Below, in pieces: positions 15,570 through 25,004 of a stretch of DNA of 64,000 nt. Both the position numbers and the translations under genes were made by a program. The DNA lies in NCBI GenBank assembly GCA_018712515.1, contig DVGW01000013.1, forward strand, positions 62,001 to 126,000. Direction: 5' to 3'. This DNA comes from Aphodovivens avicola (GTDB taxonomy: Bacteria; Actinomycetota; Coriobacteriia; Coriobacteriales; Eggerthellaceae). The number at the start of each line of letters is the position of its first letter. The first letter of the stretch is position 1. Below the pieces are notes generated by a model. It ran no database searches and was not told where the DNA came from. It saw nothing but the letters and a program-made list of their open reading frames with translations.

Positions 15570-16199
15570 TTAGTTCACCCCCTCGTAGGGCTTGACGACG
15601 TTGCCGCCGCGATGCACGGCGGAGGCCACCGGCATGGCGTCGATGTCGGACAGCCCGATGTAGGTCAGATGCGGGTTGAGGCCCAGGTCGCTGTAGAGCG
15701 CCTCGCTGCCGCCCGCCTCCGCGATGCGCTTGGAGATGTCGCTATCGGGATCGTTGAGGTCGCCGAAGATGCGCGCCTTGGTGACGCAGGTGGCGACGCA
15801 CGCCGGCAGCAGACCCTCGCTGGAGCGGTGGTGGCAGAAGGTGCACTTCTCCACCTCGCCGGACTCCAGCTGGTAGCGCGCCTGGTAGGGGCACGCCGCC
15901 ATGCAGTACTTGCAGCCGATGCACTTCTCGGGGTCGACCTGGACGGTGCCGTCCTCGGCCTTGTAGCTGGCGCCCGTCGGGCACACCCTCACGCAGGGCG
16001 CGTCCTCGCAGTGGTTGCACTGCTTGGGCACGTTCGCGCGGGCGATGCGACCGTCGGGACGCTCCACGTCGAAGCTCTCGATCCAGGTGTTGAATTTGTC
16101 GGCAGGCACGCCGTTCTCGTACTTGCATGCCACCACACAGGCGTTGCAGCCGATGCAGAGGGCAAGGTCAATCAGCATGCCAAGCTTTTTCTCGCTCAT
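15570..16199 (-). CDS. Four-cluster ferredoxin subunit (operon 1)
   Basis: This 209-residue DmsB/PhsB-type iron-sulfur protein has four [4Fe-4S] motifs: CIGCNACVVAC, CNHCEDAPCVRVCPTGA, CIGCKYCMAACPYQARY and CTFCHHR...CVATC. It relays electrons between the membrane anchor and the molybdopterin subunit. It has no signal peptide and is probably exported by hitchhiking with the TAT-exported catalytic subunit. AAGGAGGG precedes the ATG, and the gap from the catalytic gene is 15 nt. Confidence 0.95.
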   Translation of the reverse strand: MSEKKLGMLIDLALCIGCNACVVACKYENGVPADKFNTWIESFDVERPDGRIARANVPKQCNHCEDAPCVRVCPTGASYKAEDGTVQVDPEKCIGCKYCMAACPYQARYQLESGEVEKCTFCHHRSSEGLLPACVATCVTKARIFGDLNDPDSDISKRIAEAGGSEALYSDLGLNPHLTYIGLSDIDAMPVASAVHRGGNVVKPYEGVN

Positions 16200-16214
16200 A
16201 TTCGCTTACCCTCC

Positions 16215-19200
16215 TTACGCCTTCTCGATCTTCCACATACCGCCAACGCGGCCCGGGGATGCGGCCTCGTTCTCGGAGTAGATGCTCAGCACGCCGTCCT
16301 TGCTGACCAGCGGATCGAGCATCTGATGCGTGCGGACGCCGGCGGCGATGGCCGGGTTGCCCGGCGTCAGCTTGCCGTCGATCTCGATATCCTGAGCACC
16401 GTAGTTGATGTGCTCGTAGCCGAAGGCGATGGCGAAAGCGCCCTTCGCCTGGCCGGCACGGACCATGGCCTCGCCCTCGGACACATCGCCCATCGGGGTG
16501 ATGCAACGGACGCGGTCGCCGTCCTTGATGCCCAGCTCGGCCGCATCCTCGCGGTTCATCTCGATGTAGTTGTGATCGCAGATGCCGCGCATGATGGGGC
16601 TGTTGGACAGCATCGAAACCGTGCGGAAGCGCGGCTTGTGCTCGGAGTTGAGGAACGGGTACTCCTCGCGGGAGAACATGTCCTCGGTGTAGGACATGTC
16701 GGACAGGCGCTCACGCGTGTAGTGGAGCACCGGCCAGGTGCCCTCGCCGGAGTAGCAGTTCTTGTACGTGGCGCGCTTCTCGGAGTAGATGAAGGTCTGG
16801 TGATCCTTCTCGTAGCCCATGCAGTGGATGCCGTCGGGTTCGCGCACGTACTCGATGGGCCAGTAGCGGCCGCCACGGGACAGGACGTTGAGGACCTTGG
16901 GCCACTCTTCGTCGGTGACGCAGGCCTTCATGTCCTCGGGCAGCGCGTCGAGACCCTGCAGGTGCGCCTCCTCGTCGGAGATGTCGGCGACCGGATCGTT
17001 GGCGTACGCCAGGTTGGCGATCGCCTTCAGATAGAAGTCGCCCGCGTCATGCAGCGGCCAGGCGTTGCCGGCGGTGTCCTTGATGGCGCCCTCGCCGAAG
17101 CCGGGCAGGTCGATGGCCTCGGCCACGTCGCACAGGAACGCCTCCCAGCTGGCGTAGCGGCCATCCTCGAGCTGCACGCTCTCGGGGGTCTTGACGGGCC
17201 AGCGCACCGTGGTGCCGTAGCCGACCCACGTGGTGCCCGGGGTGGGCAGGCCGTAGCTCTCGTACGGGGTCACGTCGGGCACGATGTAGTCCGCATACTG
17301 AGCATGCTCGCCCACGAACACGTCGCACGCGATGTGCAGCGGCAGGATCTCGGGGTCGCACAGACGCTCGATGACCTCGTCGCGCATGGCGCCCGGCGTG
17401 GCCTGGATCGTGTTGACCATCCAAGACGTGAGGATCTTGCACTGGTACGGGTACTGATTCACGATGGACATAAGAGCCTGGCTGTCAGAAGAGGAGCCGA
17501 GCGGGAACCAGGGCATCTTCGGCTTCGGGTCGGTCTCGCCCGCAGCGACGCGATTCTTGTACTCGTCCGTCTTGTCCCATGCCTTGCTGGTACGGGAGAT
17601 CGCCTGAGCGGTGATCTTGGGTTTGTCCGCAACGGTGGCCAGATCGTAACGAGCACCCTTGCCCGCGGTGGTGGGGCTGGGGCTGTTGGGGGCGTTGCCG
17701 CCGATCATCTGGTTGGTGCCCATCATCATGTGCAGCATGTTGGCGCCCACCATGCAGTCGACGCCGTGCACGGATGCGCACTCGCCGCCCTTATGGCACA
17801 CGCTGACCTTCTGCCCATGGGAGGTGAACTCCTTGGCGATGCGCTCGATGTCCTCGACCGACACGCCGGTGATCTCGGAGTACTCCTCGATGGTGTACTC
17901 GTTGACCGACTCGGTGAGGATAGCGAAGCCGGTGCGCACCTTGACGCCGTTCACTTCGCCCTCGAAGTCGAGCACGCCCTTGGAGCAGTTGTCCGTGATG
18001 GCGGGCTGGTTGGTCTCAGCGTCGATGCAGACGAACTGGTCGACGGGCTTGCCGTCCTTGTCCAGCTTCTCGGGGGCGTTGATGCCCGCGTCGGCAGGGC
18101 GCATGAGCTTCTTGTAGTTGGGATGGTTCTCATCGTCGATGACGAGGAACGAACCGTTGCAGAACGCGGCGTAGCCTGCGGCGAGGGCGGCCTTCTGGTT
18201 GGTGAAGGACATCGCCTCGGCATCGAAGGTCTTGTCGGCGATCATCTTCTGGATGAGGGCCGCGCAGAACGCCGAGTTGGTTGCCGGCTTGATGGGGATC
18301 CAGTTGATCCCGGGCAGCGTGGGGGTCACGCAGCCGTTGGCCAGCGAGGGATCCAGAACGTCGATCTTGAGCTTGCCAGCCGCGAGGTTGGCGGCGGTGC
18401 GCTTGCCGGAGCTCTGGTAGTTGATCATGCTACCGCCGGGGAAAGCGCCCAGCCAGATAGCGTATTCGGCCTCTTCAGGATCAGGGCTGAGGCCGGTGCC
18501 CGATGTTGCCAGCGAACTCGCTGAATTAGCGACCGCTCAACTGGAGGCGTGTCCGTACGCGTTGACGGAGCCGAAGCTGCCGGCAAAGCGGCTGGAGAAG
18601 TTGCCGCGGCCGTCGGAACGGCTGCCCAGCATCACCAGCTGATTGGACACGGGGCCCAGGGAGGGCTCATCGGGGTTCATAGGGGTCTTGGTGTCGTGCA
18701 GGGCGCGGAAACCGGTGACCTCGCGATCCTCGCCGATCTCCTCGAACAGCTTGCCGCCCTCGACAACCTCGTTGATCAGCTGATCCCAGCTGATGGGCTT
18801 CCACTTGCCCTCGCCGCGCTTACCCGCGCGCTTGAGCGGCGTGGTGATGCGGTCGGGCTGGGTGTAGCCGTCCAGCGTGCCGTTGCCGCGGCCGCAGACG
18901 CTGCCGCGCAGCAGGTTGCCCTTGCCGTTGGCGTAGCTCATGGTCTGGTACGCCTCGGTGAGGGGCGCCTCGAAATCCAGATACGGATAGGCGCACGCCG
19001 GGTTGTAGGGGTTTCCGCCCACGCTCAAGACGCGACCCGTTTCGCGGTCCATCTTCACGCGGTTGCCGCAGGAGCTGTAGCACCCCACGCAGCCGGAATA
19101 GCGGACGATAACGTCCTCGTTGACGGTGACATCGCCGGTTTTGGGATCCACCTTCGCCTCGATGGGCTGGCCATGCTTAGGTGCGGGGAACTCAGTGTCC

Positions 19201-19313
19201 GCAGCCAAAGCGCGGTTTGCTTGACCGCTCAGGCCGACGCCGGCAACCGACAGCGCGCCGACGGCCGCAGCGGCCTTGACGAACGTGCGTCGATTGATGT
19301 TCATCGATTCCAT
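16215..19313 (-). CDS. Molybdopterin oxidoreductase, TAT-exported, predicted selenoprotein (operon 1)
   Basis: Read through an in-frame UGA (18537-18539), this is a 1032-residue DMSO-reductase-family catalytic subunit. The TAT signal has NRRTFVK at residues 7-13. A [4Fe-4S] site follows: C75xxC78xxxC82 and a fourth Cys near 140 (SVCGRG). The molybdenum-ligand region is NAYGHASS-Sec259. The reading frame stays open for 36 codons after UGA (AVANSASSLATSG...EAEYAIWLGAFPGG) and runs on to the C-terminal molybdopterin-guanine-dinucleotide domain. The start has GGAGGAGGG. The substrate is unknown: relatives with this subunit set reduce sulfur compounds or dehydroxylate catechols. A gene caller that treats UGA as stop would report two proteins (18537-19313 and about 16215-18428). 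The downstream hairpin and the identical arrangement in the paralogue argue against a pseudogene. Confidence 0.88.
18510..18539 (-). promoter_or_regulatory. UGA selenocysteine codon with candidate bacterial SECIS hairpin (operon 1)
   Basis: In mRNA sense, UGA is followed by 13 nt and then CAGC-GAGUUC-GCUG, a 4-bp stem (extendable to 6) with a G/U-containing loop. The placement matches bacterial SECIS elements, whose loop usually begins about 15-25 nt after UGA. The second operon has the same loop at the same distance with different but still paired stem bases. Confidence 0.75.
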
Positions 19314-19665
19314 ACCCTCCTCCTCTTCTCGTCTTGTGTTGGACATGGCGCATGAAAGTATGGCGCGCAGCGCGCACGGGCGCATGACCGCGATGTGACC
19401 ATTTCTGGGGGTGATGGCCACGAAAGCGGCTCCATCAGGCTGTTTTTCCTCACTACGATATGACTAGACACGCAAGAAATGGCTTAACGAGAGGAAACGC
19501 GGAGCGCGGCGGCAAAGGGTGATGCTATAGTGGGATGCGGCTCAATCTATAGATTGAAGCTAGGATTTTTCGACCCGCGTGGTGGGGACTCGATCGGTCG
19601 CGCGGGATGAGATTTTTAACGAAAGCGGAGGCGGGAGTGCTCCGTCGTGCAAAGGGGGACTGGAC
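19314..19665. promoter_or_regulatory. Divergent control region with 16-bp perfect palindrome
   Basis: This region separates operon 1 (leftward) from the LuxR gene (rightward). TGCTATAGT at 19523-19531 is an extended -10 for the regulator. TCAATCTATAGATTGA at 19542-19557 is a perfect palindrome about 11 bp after it, overlapping the expected transcription start, where a bound regulator could act. No clear promoter for operon 1 was found; CATACT on the minus strand near 19357 is a weak candidate. Confidence 0.55.
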
Positions 19666-21234
19666 GTGGGCGAGATCGCCGCGCGCCTGAAATCATTCAA
19701 CTCGTGCAATATCGGCCTGTCGTTCTTCCTGGCGTGGAGCTACATGACCGTGTTCACCTCCAGCGTCTACACCGGCGAGGGCGATCCGTTCGGCATCGAG
19801 CGCTTGTGGATTGTGAGCGCCGCGGCGCAGGTAGTTGCCGCCCTGATCGGCCTCGCACTTGGACGCGCCGGCAAGCTGAGAGCCGGCAAAGGCTGGGGCA
19901 TCATGGGCGCGGTCGCCGCACTGGCGGGCAATATCGCTCTGTGGCTGTGCTTCAAGGGGCCTGATCTGTACTGGGCGCTGCTCCCCTTCACCGGCATCGC
20001 CATCGGCATCAGCATGGCGTCGTTCAGCGTGATGTGGGGAGCGCGCCTCGCGCGGTGCGACTACTCCCAGATCGAGTTCGACGTCCTGGGCAGCTTCGCC
20101 ATCGCGTTCGCGCTGTACTGCATCACGCTGCCGATGAAGCTCAACGGCATTCCCCAGCTCATCATCGCGAGCGTGCTGCCGGTCGCCTCCGCCTGGCTGG
20201 CGCTTCGCAACAGCCAGCAGGACGCCTCGCGCGAGGACGAGCGCGCCACACGCGCCTACGCCCAGCCGCATGCCCGCGAGACCCTGCGCGGCAACGGCTC
20301 GACATTCGTGATGATGGGATCGCTGTGGGTGATCGCGGCCTTTCTGCGCGTCATCTACACGCCCTATGGCGCTGCGGACACGTTCATGCACTATTTCGCG
20401 CCCTTTTTCCTGGCGTGCATCGCCTCGATCGTGCTGTTCGGCGCTCTTGTGTGGCTCGCGCGCCACATCAACGTGACGCTGGCGTTCCGCTGGGCGATCC
20501 CGTTCTTTTTGGCATCGCTTGCCGCGGTATGCTTCGACCCGTTCAGCGTCGGCTTCTATTCAGTCGCATACACGCTCAACTACCTGGGCATGTTCGGCGT
20601 GCAGGTGAGCCTGTGGATGGCGATGGCCAAGTTCGGCCGCCGCAACCCCGGCGCTGCCCCCTTGGTGTTCATGGGATACCTCGTCGCGAGCGGCGTGGGC
20701 ATCATGGCGGGTGGCGCGCTCGGCAGCGTGGCGTGGGAGCAGTTCGCCGGAACGCAGCGGCTTGCCGTGGCGCTCGTGGTGCTATCCCTCTGCACGTTCC
20801 TGGCGCTCCTGCTGGGCTTCAGCCCCCATTGGCGCACGCCGGGCACCGTCAAACGCGTGGTCAAGGCGAACTCCTTCGGCGCGGGCGGCACATCGGAGCA
20901 GAAGGGAGATCCCGGAACCTCCGCGGACGGCAGCACGAAGGATGCCGCCGAAACCTCTGACGAGACGTCGAGCGAGGCGTTCCCGCAGCTCTCCGAAGAG
21001 GAGATGCTCTCGCTGCTCATCCGCAACAAGGCGCGCTCGCTGCAGCAGGAGTTCGGCCTCACCGCGCGTGAGACCGAGATCGCCGAGCTGCTGCTTGCCG
21101 GCCGCAGCCGCCCCTACATCCGCGACGAGCTGATGATCTCGCTCAACACCGTGCACACCCACGCCAGCAACATCTTCTCCAAGTGCGGCGTCCACTCCCA
21201 GCAGGAGCTCATCGACCTGGCGCGCGGAAAATAG
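19666..21234 (+). CDS. LuxR-family regulator with membrane sensor half
   Basis: This 522-residue protein has about 400 residues with a dozen hydrophobic segments (an MFS-like membrane half) and a linker rich in Ser/Thr/Glu. It ends in a C-terminal LuxR helix-turn-helix (FGLTARETEIAELLLAGRSRPYIRDELMISLNTVHTHASNIFSKCGVHSQQELI). This architecture is greatly expanded in Eggerthellaceae and is often found beside respiratory or dehydroxylase operons that it induces in response to a substrate. The chosen GTG has AAAGGGGG 7 bases upstream; a longer ATG start at 19579 has no such site. It is divergent from operon 1, which is its likely target, and could also act on operon 2. Confidence 0.93.
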   Translation: MGEIAARLKSFNSCNIGLSFFLAWSYMTVFTSSVYTGEGDPFGIERLWIVSAAAQVVAALIGLALGRAGKLRAGKGWGIMGAVAALAGNIALWLCFKGPDLYWALLPFTGIAIGISMASFSVMWGARLARCDYSQIEFDVLGSFAIAFALYCITLPMKLNGIPQLIIASVLPVASAWLALRNSQQDASREDERATRAYAQPHARETLRGNGSTFVMMGSLWVIAAFLRVIYTPYGAADTFMHYFAPFFLACIASIVLFGALVWLARHINVTLAFRWAIPFFLASLAAVCFDPFSVGFYSVAYTLNYLGMFGVQVSLWMAMAKFGRRNPGAAPLVFMGYLVASGVGIMAGGALGSVAWEQFAGTQRLAVALVVLSLCTFLALLLGFSPHWRTPGTVKRVVKANSFGAGGTSEQKGDPGTSADGSTKDAAETSDETSSEAFPQLSEEEMLSLLIRNKARSLQQEFGLTARETEIAELLLAGRSRPYIRDELMISLNTVHTHASNIFSKCGVHSQQELIDLARGK

Positions 21235-21327
21235 GATAACTAGCGCGGGGAGGCACGTTTCCATTTGGCGGCGAGAGCGCTTTCCTCTAAACTAGCGGAA
21301 ACGCCTGGAAAGGAACCACCGGCACTT

Positions 21328-21732
21328 ATGAGCCCGCGACGCGACGACAACTCACAGCCCCCCATCAAGATCGACAAGGAGAGCGGCATCCCCATCTGGC
21401 TGCAGCTGCGAAACCGTCTGATCTACCTCATCACGTCCGGATACTACAAAGTCGGCGATAAGATCCCCACGGTACGCGAGCTTTCCGTCGCGATCGGTGT
21501 CAACTACAACACGGTCGGAAAAGTGTACCGGGACATCGAACGCGATGGCTACATCATCTCCCAGCGCGGCAGGGGCACCTTCGTCCACGACGCCTACACC
21601 TCCAACGAGGAAACCGCCGACCAGGCGGCGGATGCGCTCATCGACGAGTTCATCCGGCAATGCCTGGAGATGGGCATCGTACGCGACGACATCCCAAAGC
21701 TGGTGAGAAAACGGCTCGGCAAATTCTCCTAG
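21328..21732 (+). CDS. GntR-family (YtrA-type) transcriptional regulator
   Basis: This 134-residue cytoplasmic DNA-binding protein has a winged helix: IPIWLQLRNRLIYLITSGYYKVGDKIPTVRELSVAIGVNYNTVGKVYRDIERDGYIISQRGRGTFV. A short helical C-terminus follows instead of a ligand domain, as in the YtrA subgroup. YtrA-type regulators usually control the gene next to them. Here that is the SPFH protein 27 bp downstream, probably in the same transcript. The ribosome site (AAAGGA) is somewhat far from the ATG. Confidence 0.92.
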   Translation: MSPRRDDNSQPPIKIDKESGIPIWLQLRNRLIYLITSGYYKVGDKIPTVRELSVAIGVNYNTVGKVYRDIERDGYIISQRGRGTFVHDAYTSNEETADQAADALIDEFIRQCLEMGIVRDDIPKLVRKRLGKFS

Positions 21733-21759
21733 CACGACGATCGCCCGAAAGGAAGCATC

Positions 21760-22680
21760 ATGGGTATTCGAATAGCTGGCGGCAAAGACCCCAAACCCCG
21801 CAAAAAGCCCGCGAAAACCGATGAGGTCGTGGAAACGAGCGAGGCAAACCGCTTCGGCGTCTACCTGTTCGCCATGGCGCTGTTCGTTATCGGCTTCGCC
21901 GTGACGTTCTTCGCGACATTCGCCTGGGTCGGCCCCATCACAGTGATCGTCGCAGCGGTGGTGGGCGCGCTTCTTTCGTCGTGCATCCGCGTTGCCGCGC
22001 AGTGGGAGCGCGTCGTCATCCTGCACCTCGGCAGGTTCCGACGCATCGCCGGGCCGGGCATCTATCTGACCGTGCCCTTCATCGAATCCATCGCCACGCG
22101 GGTCGATCAGCGCGTGCGCATCATGTCGTTCTCCGCCGAAGCCGCCCTTACGCGCGACCTGGTTCCCGTCGACATCGATGCGGTTATCTTCTGGATGGTA
22201 TGGGACGCCAAGAAGGCGTGTTTGGAAGTCGAGGATTACCCCAAAGCCGTCCTGTGGTCCGCCCAGACGGCGATGCGCGACGCCATAGGCCAGCTGGAGC
22301 TTTCCGACCTCTCGCCCAGGCGCAAGCAGATCGATAACGATCTGCAGGAACTGCTCGGTGAAAAATGCGAGCAATGGGGCATCTCCGTACTGTCGGTCGA
22401 GATCCGCGATATCGCCGTTCCCGAAGACCTGCAAAACGCCCTTTCGCGCGAAGCTCAAGCGCAATCCGAATGCAATGCGCGCGTTCTGCTCAGCGAAGTG
22501 GAGAAAGACATCTCCGAGATGCTGGTGGAAGCCGCCGCGGTATACGAGAAGAACCCGCTCGCCCTCAAGCTGCGCTCCATGAACATGGCATACGAAGGCG
22601 TCAAAGAGTCCCGCGGCGTCGTGCTCGCACCCAGCAGCCTGGCAGACGGTTTCAATCTCAAAGTGGGCGACGGGGACTAG
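21760..22680 (+). CDS. SPFH / band-7 (stomatin-like) membrane protein
   Basis: This 306-residue protein has a charged N-terminus and a hydrophobic hairpin (about residues 32-76). The SPFH domain begins VAAQWERVVILHLGRFRRIAGPGIYLTVPFIESIATRVDQRV, which is the stomatin signature, and a coiled-coil-like Ala/Glu segment follows (EAQAQSECNARVLLSEVEKDISEMLVEAA). Stomatin-like proteins scaffold membrane microdomains. No NfeD partner gene is next to it. AAAGGAAG precedes the start. It is probably co-transcribed with the GntR regulator and ends at a bidirectional terminator. Confidence 0.9.
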   Translation: MGIRIAGGKDPKPRKKPAKTDEVVETSEANRFGVYLFAMALFVIGFAVTFFATFAWVGPITVIVAAVVGALLSSCIRVAAQWERVVILHLGRFRRIAGPGIYLTVPFIESIATRVDQRVRIMSFSAEAALTRDLVPVDIDAVIFWMVWDAKKACLEVEDYPKAVLWSAQTAMRDAIGQLELSDLSPRRKQIDNDLQELLGEKCEQWGISVLSVEIRDIAVPEDLQNALSREAQAQSECNARVLLSEVEKDISEMLVEAAAVYEKNPLALKLRSMNMAYEGVKESRGVVLAPSSLADGFNLKVGDGD

Positions 22681-22776
22681 AGGGCGGACGGAAGCAAACG
22701 CCGCGAACGCTGCGGCGACCAAGGCCCGCATGCCGCGGAATGCGTCCCACCTGCGGCCATGGCCATATCCAAAGCG

Positions 22777-22809
22777 GAGGGGCCGCAGCTCGATGAGCTG
22801 CGGCCCCTC
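22777..22809. terminator. Bidirectional terminator between SPFH gene and operon 2
   Basis: The 15-bp perfect stem GAGGGGCCGCAGCTC / GAGCTGCGGCCCCTC has a 3-nt loop and lies between convergent genes. T-runs are short on both sides. Confidence 0.75.
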
Positions 22810-22832
22810 GTTCATCGGCATTGTCGATGACG

Positions 22833-23471
22833 TTAACCCACAACCGCCGCCACCGTATCGGCGGCAAGCCGGCATACCCTTGCGTAGAAATCGTCCTCGA
22901 ATCGCTCGAGGCAATCCGCGGCCTTTCCAAACCATCGATTCGGATGATCTCCGGCAAACGAGACGAACAGCTCTTCGCTGCGCGCGCGAATCGCGGGATC
23001 CTTCGATGAGACGGCGGATCCCGCCAGAAACGAAAGGAACGCCAGCTCGGAGGCGAACGAATCGGGCTTGAGCTTCTGCACCGACAGGTCATGGCCCTCG
23101 ATGAGACGGTAATCGAACCCGACCGCTTGATAGCATTTGAGCGTGTGCTCGTACCAACGCCCCTCGGTGGTTCCGTAGCGGAACCTACCCTCGTCAGGAT
23201 ACCCCGAGCGAATCGAATCCTCGTAGAGCGGCACGTATGCCGGATGCGACGAGACGAAGAAGCGGTCATAGTAGCGCTGCTCAAGATCGGAAGATCCATC
23301 CCCGCCTTCGAGCCCTTCGACGCCCAGCGCCGCAGCCACCTCGCCGATGCGGGTGAGCACCCCCTTGCCGGGGATGCTCACCAATGCGGAAACGCAGGCG
23401 TCGGCGACGACGCAAAAGCCCTTGAACTCCTCGGGAGAGATGGTGCTGTTCTTTCCGACGGCAGAATCCAT
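22833..23471 (-). CDS. TorD-family molybdoenzyme chaperone (operon 2)
   Basis: This 212-residue paralogue of the chaperone at 13773-14414 shares LEQRYYDRFFVSSHPAYVPLYEDS, SFASELAFLSFLAG and WFGKAADCLERFEDDFYA. It should assist the operon-2 molybdoenzyme. The ATG has AAAGGC upstream and lies 14 nt after the membrane-anchor stop. Unlike operon 1, no large hairpin region separates the two genes. Confidence 0.9.
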   Translation of the reverse strand: MDSAVGKNSTISPEEFKGFCVVADACVSALVSIPGKGVLTRIGEVAAALGVEGLEGGDGSSDLEQRYYDRFFVSSHPAYVPLYEDSIRSGYPDEGRFRYGTTEGRWYEHTLKCYQAVGFDYRLIEGHDLSVQKLKPDSFASELAFLSFLAGSAVSSKDPAIRARSEELFVSFAGDHPNRWFGKAADCLERFEDDFYARVCRLAADTVAAVVG

Positions 23472-23485
23472 GGGTTCGCCTTTCG

Positions 23486-24358
23486 CTACTGCAGGAAGAT
23501 CGGCACGGCGGCCATGATCATCAGATAGCGGAGCATGAACGCGCCCACGAGCACGCACGCCTCACCCACGACAGCCTGCGCATTGAACGCGCCGCCCTCG
23601 GTCGCCGACGATTTGCGGTGCAGGAACTCCAGCACCAACGGAATGGCGATGCCGATCACCACGAAGCCGATCCAGAACGCAGGAGCGTAGGATCCGGTCA
23701 GCATGTTGGCGACGGAAGCCGCGGCAGCGTAAGCGCCGCTGCCCGAAGTCATGGAGGCGACCACGAACAGGATGATCACCAACGCCGCCTCGAGAACCGG
23801 GAACAGAAGACCCGTCGTCTTGAGGAAACCCAGCTTGGCGGGCTCGTCCGAACCGCGCGCATAGGAGATCAGCAGCACGATGGCGAAGCCCGACGAGGCT
23901 GCCGATACGATGAACAGCAGGGGGAGCACCACGGGGTTCCACAGGGGGAAGCCCGGAGCAGCACCCAGCAGCACGCCGGTATAGGCAGCGGTGCACAAAG
24001 CGAGCACCAAGCCGATGCCGTCAAGCGCCTTGGGGGTGGACTGCTTTTTCAGCATGACGATCAGCGCGGCAAGGCTCACCACGATGAACAGCACCAAGAT
24101 GATGACGCCCCATGCCATGACGGACTGAAGGTTGGTAACGATATGGAAGAAGCGAAGCGGGTTGAGCAGGCCGCCCCTCGCATCGACCATCAGCAGCAAG
24201 CAGCCGACGGCGACCGCGATCGGCGCGACCAGATAGCCGATCGTGCGAAGCTTCTTCGCCTCGGGTTTGACGAATGCGGCGAGAGCGGCGAGGGCAAAAG
24301 CGCCCGCTCCCATGCCCGCCAGGAACAAATAGCAGGCGATAATCCAATCCCAAACCAT
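23486..24358 (-). CDS. NrfD/PsrC-type membrane anchor subunit (operon 2)
   Basis: This 290-residue multi-helix protein is clearly homologous along its whole length to 14708-15568, starting MVWDWIIACYLFLAGMGAGAFALAALAAF. It keeps LLNPLRFFHIV and GVLLGAAPGFPLWNPVVLP. It should exchange electrons with the quinone pool. Its ATG overlaps the ferredoxin stop (TAATG), so the two are translationally coupled. Confidence 0.92.
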   Translation of the reverse strand: MVWDWIIACYLFLAGMGAGAFALAALAAFVKPEAKKLRTIGYLVAPIAVAVGCLLLMVDARGGLLNPLRFFHIVTNLQSVMAWGVIILVLFIVVSLAALIVMLKKQSTPKALDGIGLVLALCTAAYTGVLLGAAPGFPLWNPVVLPLLFIVSAASSGFAIVLLISYARGSDEPAKLGFLKTTGLLFPVLEAALVIILFVVASMTSGSGAYAAAASVANMLTGSYAPAFWIGFVVIGIAIPLVLEFLHRKSSATEGGAFNAQAVVGEACVLVGAFMLRYLMIMAAVPIFLQ

Positions 24359-24990
24359 TAGTTCCTCCCCTCATAGGGCACCACCACGTTGCCGCCGCGA
24401 TGAATGGCGGACAAACGCGGAGCTGCTTGGGCCTCTTCAAGGCCGAAGTAGCACAGCGTCGGCTCCTGACCCAAATCGGAATGCAGGTAGTCGGCTCCGC
24501 CACGCTCGGCGATGGCCTTGGAGATATCGCTCTCGGGATCGTTCAGATCACCGAACAGGCGGGCGCTCGTCACGCACGTGGAGACGCACGCGGGCAGGAG
24601 CCCGTTTTCGGTGCGGTGCGCGCAGTACGTGCACTTGCCCACCACGCCCGTGTCGGGAATCGAGTAGCGCGCGCCATAGGGGCAGGCCGCCATGCAGTAC
24701 TTGCAGCCGATGCACTTGCTCTCGTCGATCTGAACCGTTCCGTCCTCCGCTTTGTAGCTTGCACCCGTCGGGCACACGCTCACGCAGCTCGGGTTGTCGC
24801 AATGGTTGCACTGCTTGGGAATGTTCACTCGGGCGGTATAGCCGTCGGAACGCTCGACGTCCCAGCTCTCGATCCACGTGTTGAAGCAACCGCGCGGGGG
24901 CTCGTTTTCGAGCCGGCACGCAACGGCGCAGGCGTTGCAGCCGATGCAGAGGGACAGATCGATCAGCATGCCGTATTTCTTATCGCTCAT
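24358..24990 (-). CDS. Four-cluster ferredoxin subunit (operon 2)
   Basis: This 210-residue homologue of 15570-16199 has the four cluster motifs CIGCNACAVAC, CNHCDNPSCVSVCPTGA, CIGCKYCMAACPYGARY and CTYCAHR...CVSTC. It links the anchor to the catalytic subunit. A GGGGG-type ribosome site is present and the gap from the catalytic gene is 15 nt, as in operon 1. Confidence 0.95.
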   Translation of the reverse strand: MSDKKYGMLIDLSLCIGCNACAVACRLENEPPRGCFNTWIESWDVERSDGYTARVNIPKQCNHCDNPSCVSVCPTGASYKAEDGTVQIDESKCIGCKYCMAACPYGARYSIPDTGVVGKCTYCAHRTENGLLPACVSTCVTSARLFGDLNDPESDISKAIAERGGADYLHSDLGQEPTLCYFGLEEAQAAPRLSAIHRGGNVVVPYEGRN

Positions 24991-25004
24991 GATCGCTTAC
25001 CCCC

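Noticed and set aside
15549..18524. Very long plus-strand open frame antisense to operon 1
   Set aside because: It is a shadow of the high-GC minus-strand genes; its composition (Leu/Val/Ala/Asp/Arg/His with no domain) is typical of antisense frames, and the minus-strand products are recognisable proteins.
16215..19313. Operon-1 molybdopterin gene as a pseudogene broken by a nonsense mutation
   Set aside because: The same UGA occurs at the same codon in the paralogue, no other stop or frameshift is present in 3.1 kb, and a hairpin follows at a fixed distance.
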